NCBI GenBank assembly: GCA_013215055.1
Contig: JABSRQ010000007.1
Span: 124,001-188,000, forward strand
Reading direction: 5' to 3'
DNA from: Pseudomonadales bacterium
GTDB lineage: Bacteria; Pseudomonadota; Gammaproteobacteria; Pseudomonadales; DT-91
DNA: 64,000 bases
The notes under the pieces were generated by a model, which was given only the letters and a program-made list of their open reading frames with translations, searched no databases and was not told the DNA's origin. This document shows positions 52,430-61,943 of this stretch, piece by piece; position 1 is the stretch's first letter, and each line of letters opens with the position of its first letter. Made by a program: the position numbers and the translations under genes.

Positions 52430-54154
52430 ATGAAGAGCTTAAAACCCGGGGGCATCATCAAGGGGCTGACATTAAGCCTTGCAGCTGCTGTAGGTGTCAT
52501 GCCACAAGCGAGTGCCAAAGACATTATTCACGATGCGGAGTTTTACGTATTAAAGGCGCAATACGGCGATAAATGGGCCGAACAGGATAAAGAGTATCAG
52601 GCCAAGTTAGCCAAGCTGAAAGAAAAACACGGTACCCCACCTAATATTATCCACGTCATGTGGGACGATACACCGATGGGAGATGTGGGCATACCTGCGC
52701 TTCAACAGCTCAGAGGTTTCTCTACGCCCAATATCAATAAACTGGCCGCCGAAGGCATTAACTTTACCCGCATGTATACCGAGCCTTCCTGTACCCAGAG
52801 TCGTGCCGCGGTGATTACCGGCAGACACCCGGTGCGAAACGGTATGACCAATGTGGGCTTTCCCTATGAATACGGTGGCCTGGCTCAAAGTGAAGTCACT
52901 CTGGCCGAGGTGTTAGGCAAGGCAGGTTATGCCACTGCATTTTATGGTAAGTGGCATTTGGGTGATGTAGAGCAAAGCTATGCGTCCAAACAGGGCTTCG
53001 ATGAAGCTGTCTGGACGCCTTATAATCAGTTCCCGGTTAATTATGGTCCACATGCAGAATTGGTCGGCATGGTACTGCCTACGTCGACCAATCCTGAAAT
53101 CTACCCGGATGACCCCTATGATATAGACAAGGGCTGGAGAACTGCTGACCATGCCGCGGTCTTAACCGGCACCAAAGGTGGACCTGTACGAGAATTGGTT
53201 GCCGCGGGTGATGTACCAGGCTGGTATAAGGTGATGGACGATAATAAGAAGCGCACGATTGCGTTTATCGACAAGAGTAAAAAGGCCAACAAGCCGTTTT
53301 TTATTGCCTACTGGCCATCAATTACCGCCTTTCAGCCACGACCTGAAAAAACCAATGTCTCCGGCGGTTTCTTGCAGGAAGGTCTGATGGATCTGGATCC
53401 CTTCATCGGTGAGTTAATGGATCATCTGAAGGCACAAGGTTTGGCCGAAAATACCTTAGTTGTATTGATGGCTGATAATGGTCCTATGACACACAATGGC
53501 CCTCCGGGCATGGTTGAAACCTTATACCGTGGTGGCAAGGGCGACTATACCGAAGGTGGTATTCGAGTACCGGCAATGGCCTGGTGGCCTGGGATGATCG
53601 ATGCTGGACAGACTGTGGGTGATATTCTTCATGAGACGGATTTATTTACCACCTTTGCCAAAATTGCTGGTGCTGAAAAATACATTCCTAGAGATCGTAT
53701 TATCGACGGTGTGGATCAAACCGCTTTATTCCTGAAAGGTGATAGCTACAGCCGCAGGGACTATGTGCATATTTATACCGGTGATATTTATGCCGCGACG
53801 GTTAAAGGGCGTTTCAAGCGCCACTGGGTAGGTGACTTACCTGGCTTAACCGGAGCCTCTTTCTATGACTTGTATAACGACCCACGTGAAGTGCAGCCTA
53901 GACTACTGCCAGGGTTTACGACCAAGGGCATGTTTAATTCCATGCGAGCCAGACACGAAATCTGGATGGAGAAATACCCTAATGAGAAAGAAGCACGTGG
54001 CATGCCGTTTACCGGCATAGAAGATGCGCGACCTGGGCTGGTTAAAGCCTCACAAGCCCGCTTCAAAAAAGGTGACGTGCCATTTGATGTTGATAAAGTG
54101 ATCAAGCGTTCACGCGAATACAGTGGCTTTGAATCCAACTGGGGTGTTGAATAA
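52430..54154 (+). CDS. Periplasmic sulfatase-family hydrolase (atypical CTQSR motif)
   Basis: A 574-aa exported sulfatase. Start at 52430 (MKSLKPGGIIKG), preceded by AAGGAAACC; signal ends QASAKD. Motifs: MWDDTPMGDVG, active-site C121 in PSCTQSRAAVITGR, FYGKWHLGDV, and MADNGPMTHNGP. Gln occupies the usual Pro position of CxPxR. The family is like bacterial arylsulfatases, and phosphonate or sulfate-ester activity cannot be told apart. It is controlled by the direct-repeat promoter, and a perfect terminator follows. Confidence 0.86.
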   Translation: MKSLKPGGIIKGLTLSLAAAVGVMPQASAKDIIHDAEFYVLKAQYGDKWAEQDKEYQAKLAKLKEKHGTPPNIIHVMWDDTPMGDVGIPALQQLRGFSTPNINKLAAEGINFTRMYTEPSCTQSRAAVITGRHPVRNGMTNVGFPYEYGGLAQSEVTLAEVLGKAGYATAFYGKWHLGDVEQSYASKQGFDEAVWTPYNQFPVNYGPHAELVGMVLPTSTNPEIYPDDPYDIDKGWRTADHAAVLTGTKGGPVRELVAAGDVPGWYKVMDDNKKRTIAFIDKSKKANKPFFIAYWPSITAFQPRPEKTNVSGGFLQEGLMDLDPFIGELMDHLKAQGLAENTLVVLMADNGPMTHNGPPGMVETLYRGGKGDYTEGGIRVPAMAWWPGMIDAGQTVGDILHETDLFTTFAKIAGAEKYIPRDRIIDGVDQTALFLKGDSYSRRDYVHIYTGDIYAATVKGRFKRHWVGDLPGLTGASFYDLYNDPREVQPRLLPGFTTKGMFNSMRARHEIWMEKYPNEKEARGMPFTGIEDARPGLVKASQARFKKGDVPFDVDKVIKRSREYSGFESNWGVE

Positions 54155-54178
54155 ACGCTAGATAATCCAATCTCTTTT

Positions 54179-54213
54179 AAGCCTCTGCGTAGCAATACCC
54201 AGAGGCTTTTTTA
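54179..54213 (+). terminator. Intrinsic terminator after sulfatase 2
   Basis: AAGCCTCTG / CAGAGGCTT, 12-nt loop, then TTTT and a further T-rich stretch, 25 bp after the stop. Confidence 0.9.
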
Positions 54214-54219
54214 TTTTTA

Positions 54220-54678
54220 AAGTGTCATTCTGGCTCTGATCAGACACCCGATTCCGCTCTAGCAACCTTGCTGGGGAAAACCTTGTTATGCGGCTTTCCC
54301 GCCGGTTAATTCAAAGCCCGTTATCAACCCGGGGCACAAACCTAATACCGCTATGCGATTATGGATTCCAGATTCAGGCTTACCACATTATGGGGCGTTG
54401 CCCACATTTCTAGGCGCTCTGAGGGGATAGAGGGGCGTTCCCTTAATGATGATGGCGATAATACGGCAGGAGGCACAAGCAGACGTTATGTTTTGCGTGG
54501 ATTTACGCTTGGATCTGATGCAAACCAGTGAGGGTGAAGATTCGATATATCTAATGCGGAGCATTAGCAAGCTCCGAGTTTTAACTTTATGGCAGGCGAT
54601 ACGGATTTTTGTGCTTTCCATAGTCAACGCCATTACAAGTGCAAGCTGATGATAATTGCGCTTAAGATCTGTAGTTAA
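54220..54678. other. Unassigned intergenic stretch
   Basis: No gene supported. Overlapping frames on both strands of about 70-80 codons have no hydrophobic or motif pattern and no ribosome site. It could contain decayed sequence. Confidence 0.4.
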
Positions 54679-55554
54679 TTACCGGCTTATATGAGTGCTG
54701 GCGCTTTCACCACATGAATTATGAACCCAATGATTAAGCTCATCAGGAAGATAGCTTCGCAACTCATCCAGGCCGGTATCAAATTGCATATTCATTACGC
54801 TGAGAATAGTGCTTCCGGCATTAAATATCTCACTGCCATTAGGCATATTCTGCTGTTTTTTAAATGCGTTTTCTAATAGCTGAATAAAGTCTGCCATAAA
54901 TTTATTCAACAAATTTGCATGCGTAGTTTGTGATAATCTTTGCTGTACAGGCACAGGTAAAGACCCAAGCTCTTTTGATCTGTCTGACCAAATAACATAG
55001 CTGTTTTTTATTTCATCACGCAGTGATCTTTTATCGTCAGATGATAAATATTGTTTAGCAGAATAAAAGCATGCCATTCCTCTAAGCTTGGCAATGGCTT
55101 CCATGCATGAAATATGTGTATTTAGGAAAAAGTGTGTGACTAAGATTTTGTCACACTGATGATTTTGCTGTTTGATATACACATCAGAAAAGCACCACAT
55201 AAGCTGGTGAATACTGGCGAGTAAAGCACTGTGTTGTTCAAAGTTATCCAGAGCAGCCTGTTTGTTCCAATGAAGTTGAATCGTTAACCACTGCTGTATA
55301 ACTTCAAAAAAAGTTTCATGGGTTTCAAACACAAAAAACAGTTCGGCCTTATCATCCAGTTCTACAAACATTTCAGAAATTTTAGTCGATGTTGATTGGG
55401 TGATATCTGCAAAAAAGGTATCCCCTTCAATTTGTGCTGTGCTAGTCCCTCTATGTGAGCGCACATATTGACATACTTCATTAAGTTCATGTATGACATC
55501 AAGGGCTTTTAACCAATTTTGATGCTGTTTATGACTTTGCATTAAGGTATTCAT
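54679..55554 (-). CDS. NIT-domain-like (nitrate/nitrite-sensing) protein without output domain
   Basis: A 291-aa all-helical soluble protein. The segment VCQYVRSHRGTSTAQIEGD matches the NIT-type helix with the conserved Arg-Gly-x-(S/T), and the overall length and helical layout fit one NIT domain. NIT proteins such as NasR bind nitrate and pass the signal to ANTAR, HK or other outputs. Here no output domain is present. The position next to a porin and a NarK transporter, all leftward, supports a role in nitrate sensing. A structured hairpin lies between it and the porin gene. Confidence 0.62.
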   Translation of the reverse strand: MNTLMQSHKQHQNWLKALDVIHELNEVCQYVRSHRGTSTAQIEGDTFFADITQSTSTKISEMFVELDDKAELFFVFETHETFFEVIQQWLTIQLHWNKQAALDNFEQHSALLASIHQLMWCFSDVYIKQQNHQCDKILVTHFFLNTHISCMEAIAKLRGMACFYSAKQYLSSDDKRSLRDEIKNSYVIWSDRSKELGSLPVPVQQRLSQTTHANLLNKFMADFIQLLENAFKKQQNMPNGSEIFNAGSTILSVMNMQFDTGLDELRSYLPDELNHWVHNSCGESASTHISR

Positions 55555-55626
55555 AGTCTGGCCTTTTTTAATCGCTGATGCATGTTAATAACAGCTGCGC
55601 CTGGAAGCTCCAGAAACACACCGAGG

Positions 55627-55665
55627 CGTGATGAAAATCTGCATGGGCAGAGCAGCTTCATCACG
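55627..55665. other. Compound hairpin between the porin and the NIT-like gene
   Basis: Outer stem CGTGATGAA / TTCATCACG (9 bp, perfect), inner CTGC-ATGG-GCAG. There is no T-run, so it is more likely an mRNA structural or processing element than a terminator. It begins 6 bases after the porin stop and lies about 70 nt before the NIT-like start. Confidence 0.5.
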
Positions 55666-55671
55666 GCTAGC

Positions 55672-56868
55672 TTAGAACTTCATTTCTCCCCATAACCAGA
55701 ACTTGGTGGTATCAGCCATTGCTACATCCCCTTCGCTGTAACCCGCATATTTGAAGCCGACGTTGTATTTTTTGGCAAAGGGTTTTACTGCCAGGAAATC
55801 GATTTCAGAGCCCAGGTCTTTACCGGAATCATTAGCCGAGAAGTCATGGGCCATAACAACAAATTTCATGCCCACAGCCTTGACGACAGCCTTGATATAA
55901 AGATCTTCCAGGCCATCATCAGGAGTACTTAAAAACTTATCGGCCCAGCCATTAAAGGCATGGTTGGTACCGTATTTAGACGTGAAACCATACTCACCAT
56001 GATCAGAGCCCAGCAGTTCATAACCGGCAGAAAGACTCCAGTTGTCCATGCCATAACCAAGCTCTAACAACATATAATCAGCATCGTTTTTACTTGCGGT
56101 GGTTTCATTACTTTGAGTAGCGAATTCTGCGCTGTAAAGTAATTGACTGCTTTCACCCAGCTTGGCTTGGCCGACAAATCGAATACCGAGGGTATCCAGA
56201 GTATCTCCAGCATCATTATCGAGGCCATAATAAAAGCCACTGACCTTGCCTATACCATCGAAGCTATAAGCAAGGTGGGTAAAAATATCCTTGGTTTTTT
56301 GATGATCACCAAGAACTGTATTTTGACGCCCCGAGTATGTTGCGATTAGGTCCAGCCGGCCTAGCTTATATTTAGCCGTTAACGCATCAAAGGTTTGCTC
56401 ATGTTGACGCCAGCCAACATTACCGATAAAACGGGCATTATCTATAATCAAACGCTGTCTGCCGGCAATAACCTCAAGGCCTTCCACGGGTTTAAAAGAC
56501 AAATAGGCCTGATTTAATTCCGTCATTTCTGGATCGGCAATGACATTGTATTGATGATTTTTATCAGCAGGATAGGGGTTGTAATCACCCATGCCTGCAA
56601 CCACACGTACATCGTCCATTTCAACAAAGGCCGTGGTCTTAGCCAGCTCTGCGGTTTTATAACCTAAACGTGTACGCAGGGTTAAAGCCATGGCCGTATC
56701 TTTAGGGTTATCAACATCGGCCGATTCATAACGCATACGCGCATCCAATGTGGCTTTACCTCCGCTAACAGCTTCATAGAAGTCATCCGCCTGAACCTGA
56801 GTTGAAAGTGTTACAGCTATAAGCGCCAAGCTCGGTGCTGATAATGTGCATGGAAATAAATTTTTCAT
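55672..56868 (-). CDS. Alginate-export-like outer-membrane porin
   Basis: A 398-aa barrel with a signal peptide ending TQVQADDFYE. The pattern SGGKATLDARMRYE, then AMALTLRTRLGYKT, FVEMDDVRVVAG, and LNQAYLSFKPVEGLEVIAGRQ is that of the Alginate_exp/porin group. It ends in FWLWGEMKF with the terminal Phe. Despite the family name, relatives often serve as general or nitrate-linked porins. It lies between NarK and the NIT-like gene, so uptake of nitrate or nitrite across the outer membrane is a reasonable guess. Confidence 0.82.
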   Translation of the reverse strand: MKNLFPCTLSAPSLALIAVTLSTQVQADDFYEAVSGGKATLDARMRYESADVDNPKDTAMALTLRTRLGYKTAELAKTTAFVEMDDVRVVAGMGDYNPYPADKNHQYNVIADPEMTELNQAYLSFKPVEGLEVIAGRQRLIIDNARFIGNVGWRQHEQTFDALTAKYKLGRLDLIATYSGRQNTVLGDHQKTKDIFTHLAYSFDGIGKVSGFYYGLDNDAGDTLDTLGIRFVGQAKLGESSQLLYSAEFATQSNETTASKNDADYMLLELGYGMDNWSLSAGYELLGSDHGEYGFTSKYGTNHAFNGWADKFLSTPDDGLEDLYIKAVVKAVGMKFVVMAHDFSANDSGKDLGSEIDFLAVKPFAKKYNVGFKYAGYSEGDVAMADTTKFWLWGEMKF

Positions 56869-56952
56869 GGCTACTCCAAATTTTATTTTTTTGACCTGTT
56901 AGCCATGAAGGCTTAGTACACATTCATGGCTGATTGTTCCTGTATTTTTTTA

Positions 56953-56979
56953 TTGCCGGCTTTGATAATAATCCGGCAA
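56953..56979. other. Hairpin after narK
   Basis: TTGCCGG and CCGGCAA around a 13-nt loop, just after the narK stop. It is followed leftwards by TAAAAAAA, not a T-run. It might reduce transcription into the porin gene or protect the mRNA end. Confidence 0.4.
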
Positions 56980-56985
56980 GGTTTG

Positions 56986-58467
56986 TTAACTCACTTCAAT
57001 GAGTTGCGCCGTGCCATCGGGCAATACTTCATGCATATGACCTGCAGGTTCTTCAATAAACTGCACCATGACAAGGTTAATAACGGCGGCACCGGCGATG
57101 ATCATAAAAAACTGAGAAGTTTCAACAAAGGAATAGCAGGTTAGGAATGTAACCGCGCCTACGTTTCCATACGCGCCTACCATGCCGGCAATCTGACCTG
57201 TCATTCTGCGCTTCACCAATGGCACCATGGCAAAGACTGCACCTTCACCGGCTTGCACAAAGAAAGAGCAGAACATCACCGCCGCGACGGCTAACGGCAG
57301 CGCCCAGGCTGCTGTGATTTGTGACAACATCATATAACCTACGGCTAAGCCGGCGATTAACACTGACAAGGTTTTTTTGCGCCCCAGTTTATCCGACAAG
57401 TAACCACCTCCTGGGCGGGCAACAAGGTTCATTAATGCAAAAGCGCCGCCTAATAAGCCGGCCTTAACCGGGCTAAGATCAAACGTTTCCATAAAGAACG
57501 CTGGCAACATCGATACAACGGCTAATTCAGAACCAAAAGTTACAAAGTAAGACCAGTCAAGAATCGCGACCTGTTTAAATTTATAGCGATCCAGTTTAGG
57601 CACTTCTTTTGATAAATTTTCTTTATTCACCGACCAGATTTGATAAAACTGATAAACAAATAAAACCGCCAGTAAACACCACATAATTATTGCGGTAGTT
57701 TCCGACAGAAGATTCACGCCGCTGGGTGAAAGCTTCCAGCAAAGCACTGCCAGTGCAATATACATAGGCACATTCATGGCGATGTAAAACCAAAAATCCC
57801 TTTTGTTAGAAACTTCCAGGCCACCGGTTTTTTTCGGTTTAAAGTACGTTGCACCTTTAGGTGTATTACGCGCATTGATGTAGAAAAATACACCATAAAA
57901 AAGTGCCACCACACCCGTGGTGGCGATGGCATAACGCCACGCATCAGCACCCATGGCATCGGCATAAAGATAGGTGGCAATAGCCGGTAAAGACCATGCA
58001 GCAGCGGCAGAACCAAAGTTACCCCAGCCGCCATAAACACCTTCGGCCAAACCTACGTTTTTAGCCGGAAACCATTCGCCCACCATACGGATGCCAATAA
58101 CAAAACCGGCACCGATAAAACCACATAAGAAACGGAACAAAGCCAATTGCTCATAGGATTGGGCAAAGGCGAATCCCCAGCATAAAAATGCCGAGACAAT
58201 TAATAAGATACTGTAAACAATCCGTGGCCCCAGCTTATCAACCAACATGCCAATAATAATACGGGCGGGAATGGTTAAGGCGACGTTAAGAATTAACAAG
58301 GCCTTCCACTGAGCATTGTTCATATCGAAGGCTTCCATAATGAAAGGCTTCATCGGTACATATGAGAACCACATGACAAAGGTTAGGAAAAAGGCAAACC
58401 ACGTTATGTGGAGCGTCTTTATAGACGAGTCGGAAAAATCCAACAGATTAAGTTTGGCGTTGCTCAT
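56986..58467 (-). CDS. narK: NarK-type nitrate/nitrite transporter (MFS)
   Basis: A 493-aa inner-membrane protein with 12 helices. Family signatures: [20 protein letters not shown], the [20 protein letters not shown] segment, [23 protein letters not shown] (nitrate signature 1), and [22 protein letters not shown] with [11 protein letters not shown] (signature 2). The function is import of nitrate or exchange with nitrite. GGAGAAG precedes the ATG. A candidate sigma54 promoter lies at 58524-58539. It forms a leftward module with the porin and the NIT-like protein. Confidence 0.93.
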   Translation of the reverse strand: MSNAKLNLLDFSDSSIKTLHITWFAFFLTFVMWFSYVPMKPFIMEAFDMNNAQWKALLILNVALTIPARIIIGMLVDKLGPRIVYSILLIVSAFLCWGFAFAQSYEQLALFRFLCGFIGAGFVIGIRMVGEWFPAKNVGLAEGVYGGWGNFGSAAAAWSLPAIATYLYADAMGADAWRYAIATTGVVALFYGVFFYINARNTPKGATYFKPKKTGGLEVSNKRDFWFYIAMNVPMYIALAVLCWKLSPSGVNLLSETTAIIMWCLLAVLFVYQFYQIWSVNKENLSKEVPKLDRYKFKQVAILDWSYFVTFGSELAVVSMLPAFFMETFDLSPVKAGLLGGAFALMNLVARPGGGYLSDKLGRKKTLSVLIAGLAVGYMMLSQITAAWALPLAVAAVMFCSFFVQAGEGAVFAMVPLVKRRMTGQIAGMVGAYGNVGAVTFLTCYSFVETSQFFMIIAGAAVINLVMVQFIEEPAGHMHEVLPDGTAQLIEVS

Positions 58468-58931
58468 TACACTTCTCCATAAATCATAAATATTTAAAGA
58501 TTAATTATTGCTAATGGAGGTATCTCAAAAACTGTGCCAATCATTTTTTTGTGGCACGGTTTTAGTCAAAAAACGATGAAATGTTTAGTTACGGTGCATA
58601 AAAGTGGTTATTTTGAAAAGTGATGGTGCAGAGATAAACCAGGCTCAAATGAAAAAATTTTAAATAACAGGTTTTTATCAAGGGCTTGCCCATTGTCAGT
58701 GCAAAAGAAGGTAAACATTAATAAATAACAACTGATAATTATCTGGAATAATAAATTACAAACGTACAAGACATTGATTTTAAATGTCTTTTTGTCTTTA
58801 TAGGCTGAGGGTTTTTATGTAATTTTTATTGGGGCAAGGTTGATCGATCTATAAAAACAAATCGTCGACGATGCCCACATTCAATGCAAACAAGCTGTTT
58901 TTAACGGGTTATATAACGATGCCTGACAATG
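58468..58931. other. Intergenic region between narK and the hybrid kinase
   Basis: No gene is supported; a long plus-strand frame from 58871 is the antisense shadow of the kinase. It carries the candidate sigma54 promoter and an inverted repeat ACTGTGCCA-N12-TGGCACGGT (58531-58560) that includes it. Confidence 0.6.
58524..58539 (-). promoter_or_regulatory. Candidate sigma54 promoter of narK
   Basis: On the minus strand TGGCAC-AGTTTT-TGAG: the -24 TGGCAC is perfect, and the spacing to the -12 is exact, but the -12 dinucleotide is GA instead of GC. About 55 bp before narK. Sigma54 control by NtrC-type activators is common for nitrate assimilation. The mismatch keeps confidence low. Confidence 0.4.
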
Positions 58932-61900
58932 TTAGCCTGACAGCTTGCCAGAATCATCATGCAGCATCAGCTGCTCAAGCTGAAGCAATGCACTATCAAA
59001 ATCAAAGTTGGCAATCTCTTCTGTCAGCTGTTGAAGAATCTCGGTGCATTCGGCCGGCAATAATTCGGGTAGCTGTTCTACCAACTCCAAGGCTTCTGTA
59101 TCACAGTCTTGCAGTAGTTCCTGTAAGCGGTTCAGCAATTCAGGAATTTTTTGTGTTGTTGAAGCAGGTCCATCTGCCACTGGCGCAGACTCCTCTCTTA
59201 AGGATTCCAGGCCGGCCAATACTACGTTTAAATGATCCGTTAGAATCGCAAGCTGTGACTGCAAAGCTGCGCTTCTATCCTCAACCTGTTCAGGTAATGC
59301 ATTACAAGCCAGCTCTAATACCGCCGCGGCCTGCTGTACATCGCAGGCTCCGATATTACCCGCCACACCTTTTAAGGTATGTGCACTACGGCTGGCGGCT
59401 TGAGCATCATCGTCGACTAATGCCGCATAGAAACGCTGTTCAAAATCGGCCTCACGCAACAGGAATTTACGCAGCATCTTGCTGTAAAAGACACTGTCGC
59501 CCTGGCATATTTCCAGCCCAGCCTGCGTGTTTACCCCGGGATATGCGGGAAGCTGCACGTCCTGTTTAACGACTTTTTTAGGCACAGCGGCGGCGGGATG
59601 TTTTGGCTTGATCCATCTGGCCATCGTCGTCAACATATCGGCGATGTTAATGGGTTTACTGATATGGTCATTCATACCCACGGCTAACACTTTTTCTCTA
59701 TCCCCGACCATGGCATTGGCCGTCATCGCCAGCACCGGCAGGTTTTTGAACTTTGCCTGTGCACGAATACGCCGTGTGGCCTCATAGCCATCCATGACCG
59801 GCATCTGGCAATCCATCAATACACCATCAAATTCTTCTGTGGATAATAGCGCTAAAGCTTGCTCACCGTTATTGGCTAACACCACACTCATGCCATTACT
59901 GCGCAGCAGCTCCAGCGCCAGTTCCTGATTATTTTCGTTATCTTCCACCAACAATATTTTTCCGCCGGCCAAAGAAGCAATGGCAGTATCCAGTTCTTCC
60001 ACCCTATGAATGGCGCGGTTATCTTGCATGAGCTCATGGCCTTTTGATAACAGGACGGCATCCAGCAAGCTTGAAGGTGTTACCGGCTTGCTCAAAAAAC
60101 TGCTCACGGTGATATCACTGGCCGCAAGGGAGACGTCCTCCAGCCCATAGGCCGTCACCATGATAACCGTTGGCAGCTGCTGCAGTTTGGGGTTTTTCTG
60201 AATTAATGCGGTGGTGGCGATACCGTCCAGCTTGGGCATCTTCCAGTCGATAATCACCAACTCATAGGGGGCATCTGCAGCGCAGGCCTCTAACATGCTT
60301 AAGGCCTGCTCGCCGTTGCTAGCTTCATCTATCTGCAAGCCAAAACCCGATAACATGCTGCCTATAATTTCTCGGGATGAGGCATTATCATCCACCACCA
60401 AAACCTTCAGCGCATCAAGCTCCCGATGATTGATCACTGCTGCAGGCTTTGTCCCCTGCTGCAGTTTTAAGCTGCAGGTGAAATGAAAGCTACTGCCCTT
60501 GGCGACTTCACTCTCCAGCCAGATTTCTCCGCCCATCAATTCCACCAGATGTTTGCTGATCGCCAGGCCAAGACCGGTACCGCCAAATTCACGTGTGGTT
60601 GAGGTATCTGCCTGACTGAACGATTGAAACAACAGAGGCTGCTTTTCAAGCGGAATACCCAGACCGGTATCACGCACGGTAAACTGCAGCATGACCTGAT
60701 CATCATGCTGCTGCAGTAATTTAACGCCAACAACAACCTCACCGGCTTCGGTAAACTTAACCGCGTTATTACCCAGATTCACCAGCACCTGACTTAAACG
60801 CAGAGGGTCACCGATTAAATCACCGGGAAAATCGGCAGGAAAATCAAACAACAATTCCAGGCCTTTTTCCTCTGCATTTAATCCCACCAGGTTAGCCAGG
60901 TTATCAAATACCTCTTTAAGGCGGAAATCCACCTGCTCCACATGTAGCTTGCCCGCCTCTATCTTGGAGAAATCCAGAATGTCATTGATGATGCCCAGTA
61001 ACGACTCTGCCGAGCGGTGTACTCTGGAGACATAGTTACGTTGTTTTTTATCCAGCCCGGTCTGCAGCGCCAGATAAGACATGCCGATAATAGCATTCAT
61101 AGGTGTGCGGATTTCATGGGACATATTGGCGAGAAAATCGGATTTGGCCAGGGTTGCGGCCTGAGCATCATCGCGGGAGCCCGCTAATTCACTTTCGTAG
61201 ACCTGGGAGGATCTTATATAGTTACGGAACATGCGATAAACAAAAAACAGAATAATGATGAGTATCAATATTTGAATCACCGCGGTAACACTGAGCGTGA
61301 TATGTGCAACGCCGGTGCTTTTTTGGGCCGAAACATTAGCCTCGTCATTCTGCGTGATATGTGTACTGGCAAAGGTTGCCAGTGCCGATTGCAGTTTCTC
61401 GTAACTGACGCGTTCCTGATCGCTGATGCTAATAAAAGCGGCGACCCGGATGCCCTTATCGATATAATAACGGGTTTTTTCCAAAGCCTGGCGGTAATCA
61501 TGCCAGCGGCTAATAATGCGTTCAAATTCCACAAACCCTGGCATATCTGAATCGGCGGTTTGAAATCTCTGCTGCCAACTTTGCAGCTGAAGTTCTAGTT
61601 CGACCATTCTGGCATCGAGTTGCCGCTGTGATTTGGCGATCAGGGTTTTATTCGGGGCCAGCACCGATTCCATCGATAACATACGGATATTGGCAATCGG
61701 TGTGATAATTGTTCGCTCGATTTCATTAAGCCGATTTGCAGTATGGTTCATGGTGATAATAGACTGATCAACATCATCAAGATTGGCAAGATTAAACAGG
61801 CTCTGGCCGATAAGCAGCAGTGATGCGATAACAAGAAGAAAGACGATATTACGTGTCAGTGTGCGTTCTTCGGCACCTTTCTCTGCGCTTTTTTCTGCAC

Positions 61901-61943
61901 TAGTATTTTTTATGGCTGTTTTTTCTCTGTGCTGTTGATTCAC
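58932..61943 (-). CDS. Hybrid sensor histidine kinase (HisKA-HATPase-REC-REC-HPt)
   Basis: A 1003-aa BarA/TorS-like kinase. Order: first helix (about 30-50), periplasmic helical segment, second helix (about 210-230; QILILIIILFFVYRMF), HisKA with H276 in NMSHEIRTPMNA, HATPase_c (about 390-500; DTGLGIP, GTGLGLA), receiver 1 (IIDWKMP), receiver 2 (LMDCQMP), and HPt (SAHTLKGVAGNIG). Start is GTG at 61943, preceded by CAGGAG, overlapping the TGA of the binding-protein gene (GTGA). It probably senses ligand through that periplasmic protein, with phosphate relayed to an unseen regulator. Confidence 0.92.
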   Translation of the reverse strand: MNQQHREKTAIKNTSAEKSAEKGAEERTLTRNIVFLLVIASLLLIGQSLFNLANLDDVDQSIITMNHTANRLNEIERTIITPIANIRMLSMESVLAPNKTLIAKSQRQLDARMVELELQLQSWQQRFQTADSDMPGFVEFERIISRWHDYRQALEKTRYYIDKGIRVAAFISISDQERVSYEKLQSALATFASTHITQNDEANVSAQKSTGVAHITLSVTAVIQILILIIILFFVYRMFRNYIRSSQVYESELAGSRDDAQAATLAKSDFLANMSHEIRTPMNAIIGMSYLALQTGLDKKQRNYVSRVHRSAESLLGIINDILDFSKIEAGKLHVEQVDFRLKEVFDNLANLVGLNAEEKGLELLFDFPADFPGDLIGDPLRLSQVLVNLGNNAVKFTEAGEVVVGVKLLQQHDDQVMLQFTVRDTGLGIPLEKQPLLFQSFSQADTSTTREFGGTGLGLAISKHLVELMGGEIWLESEVAKGSSFHFTCSLKLQQGTKPAAVINHRELDALKVLVVDDNASSREIIGSMLSGFGLQIDEASNGEQALSMLEACAADAPYELVIIDWKMPKLDGIATTALIQKNPKLQQLPTVIMVTAYGLEDVSLAASDITVSSFLSKPVTPSSLLDAVLLSKGHELMQDNRAIHRVEELDTAIASLAGGKILLVEDNENNQELALELLRSNGMSVVLANNGEQALALLSTEEFDGVLMDCQMPVMDGYEATRRIRAQAKFKNLPVLAMTANAMVGDREKVLAVGMNDHISKPINIADMLTTMARWIKPKHPAAAVPKKVVKQDVQLPAYPGVNTQAGLEICQGDSVFYSKMLRKFLLREADFEQRFYAALVDDDAQAASRSAHTLKGVAGNIGACDVQQAAAVLELACNALPEQVEDRSAALQSQLAILTDHLNVVLAGLESLREESAPVADGPASTTQKIPELLNRLQELLQDCDTEALELVEQLPELLPAECTEILQQLTEEIANFDFDSALLQLEQLMLHDDSGKLSG

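Noticed and set aside
54388-54649. Overlapping frames on both strands between sulfatase 2 and the NIT-like gene
   Set aside because: No ribosome site, no recognisable pattern, and the frames are mutual shadows.
58871-59569. Long plus-strand frame opposite the hybrid kinase
   Set aside because: It lies antisense to the conserved HPt domain, with Arg/Pro/His-rich shadow composition and no ribosome site.
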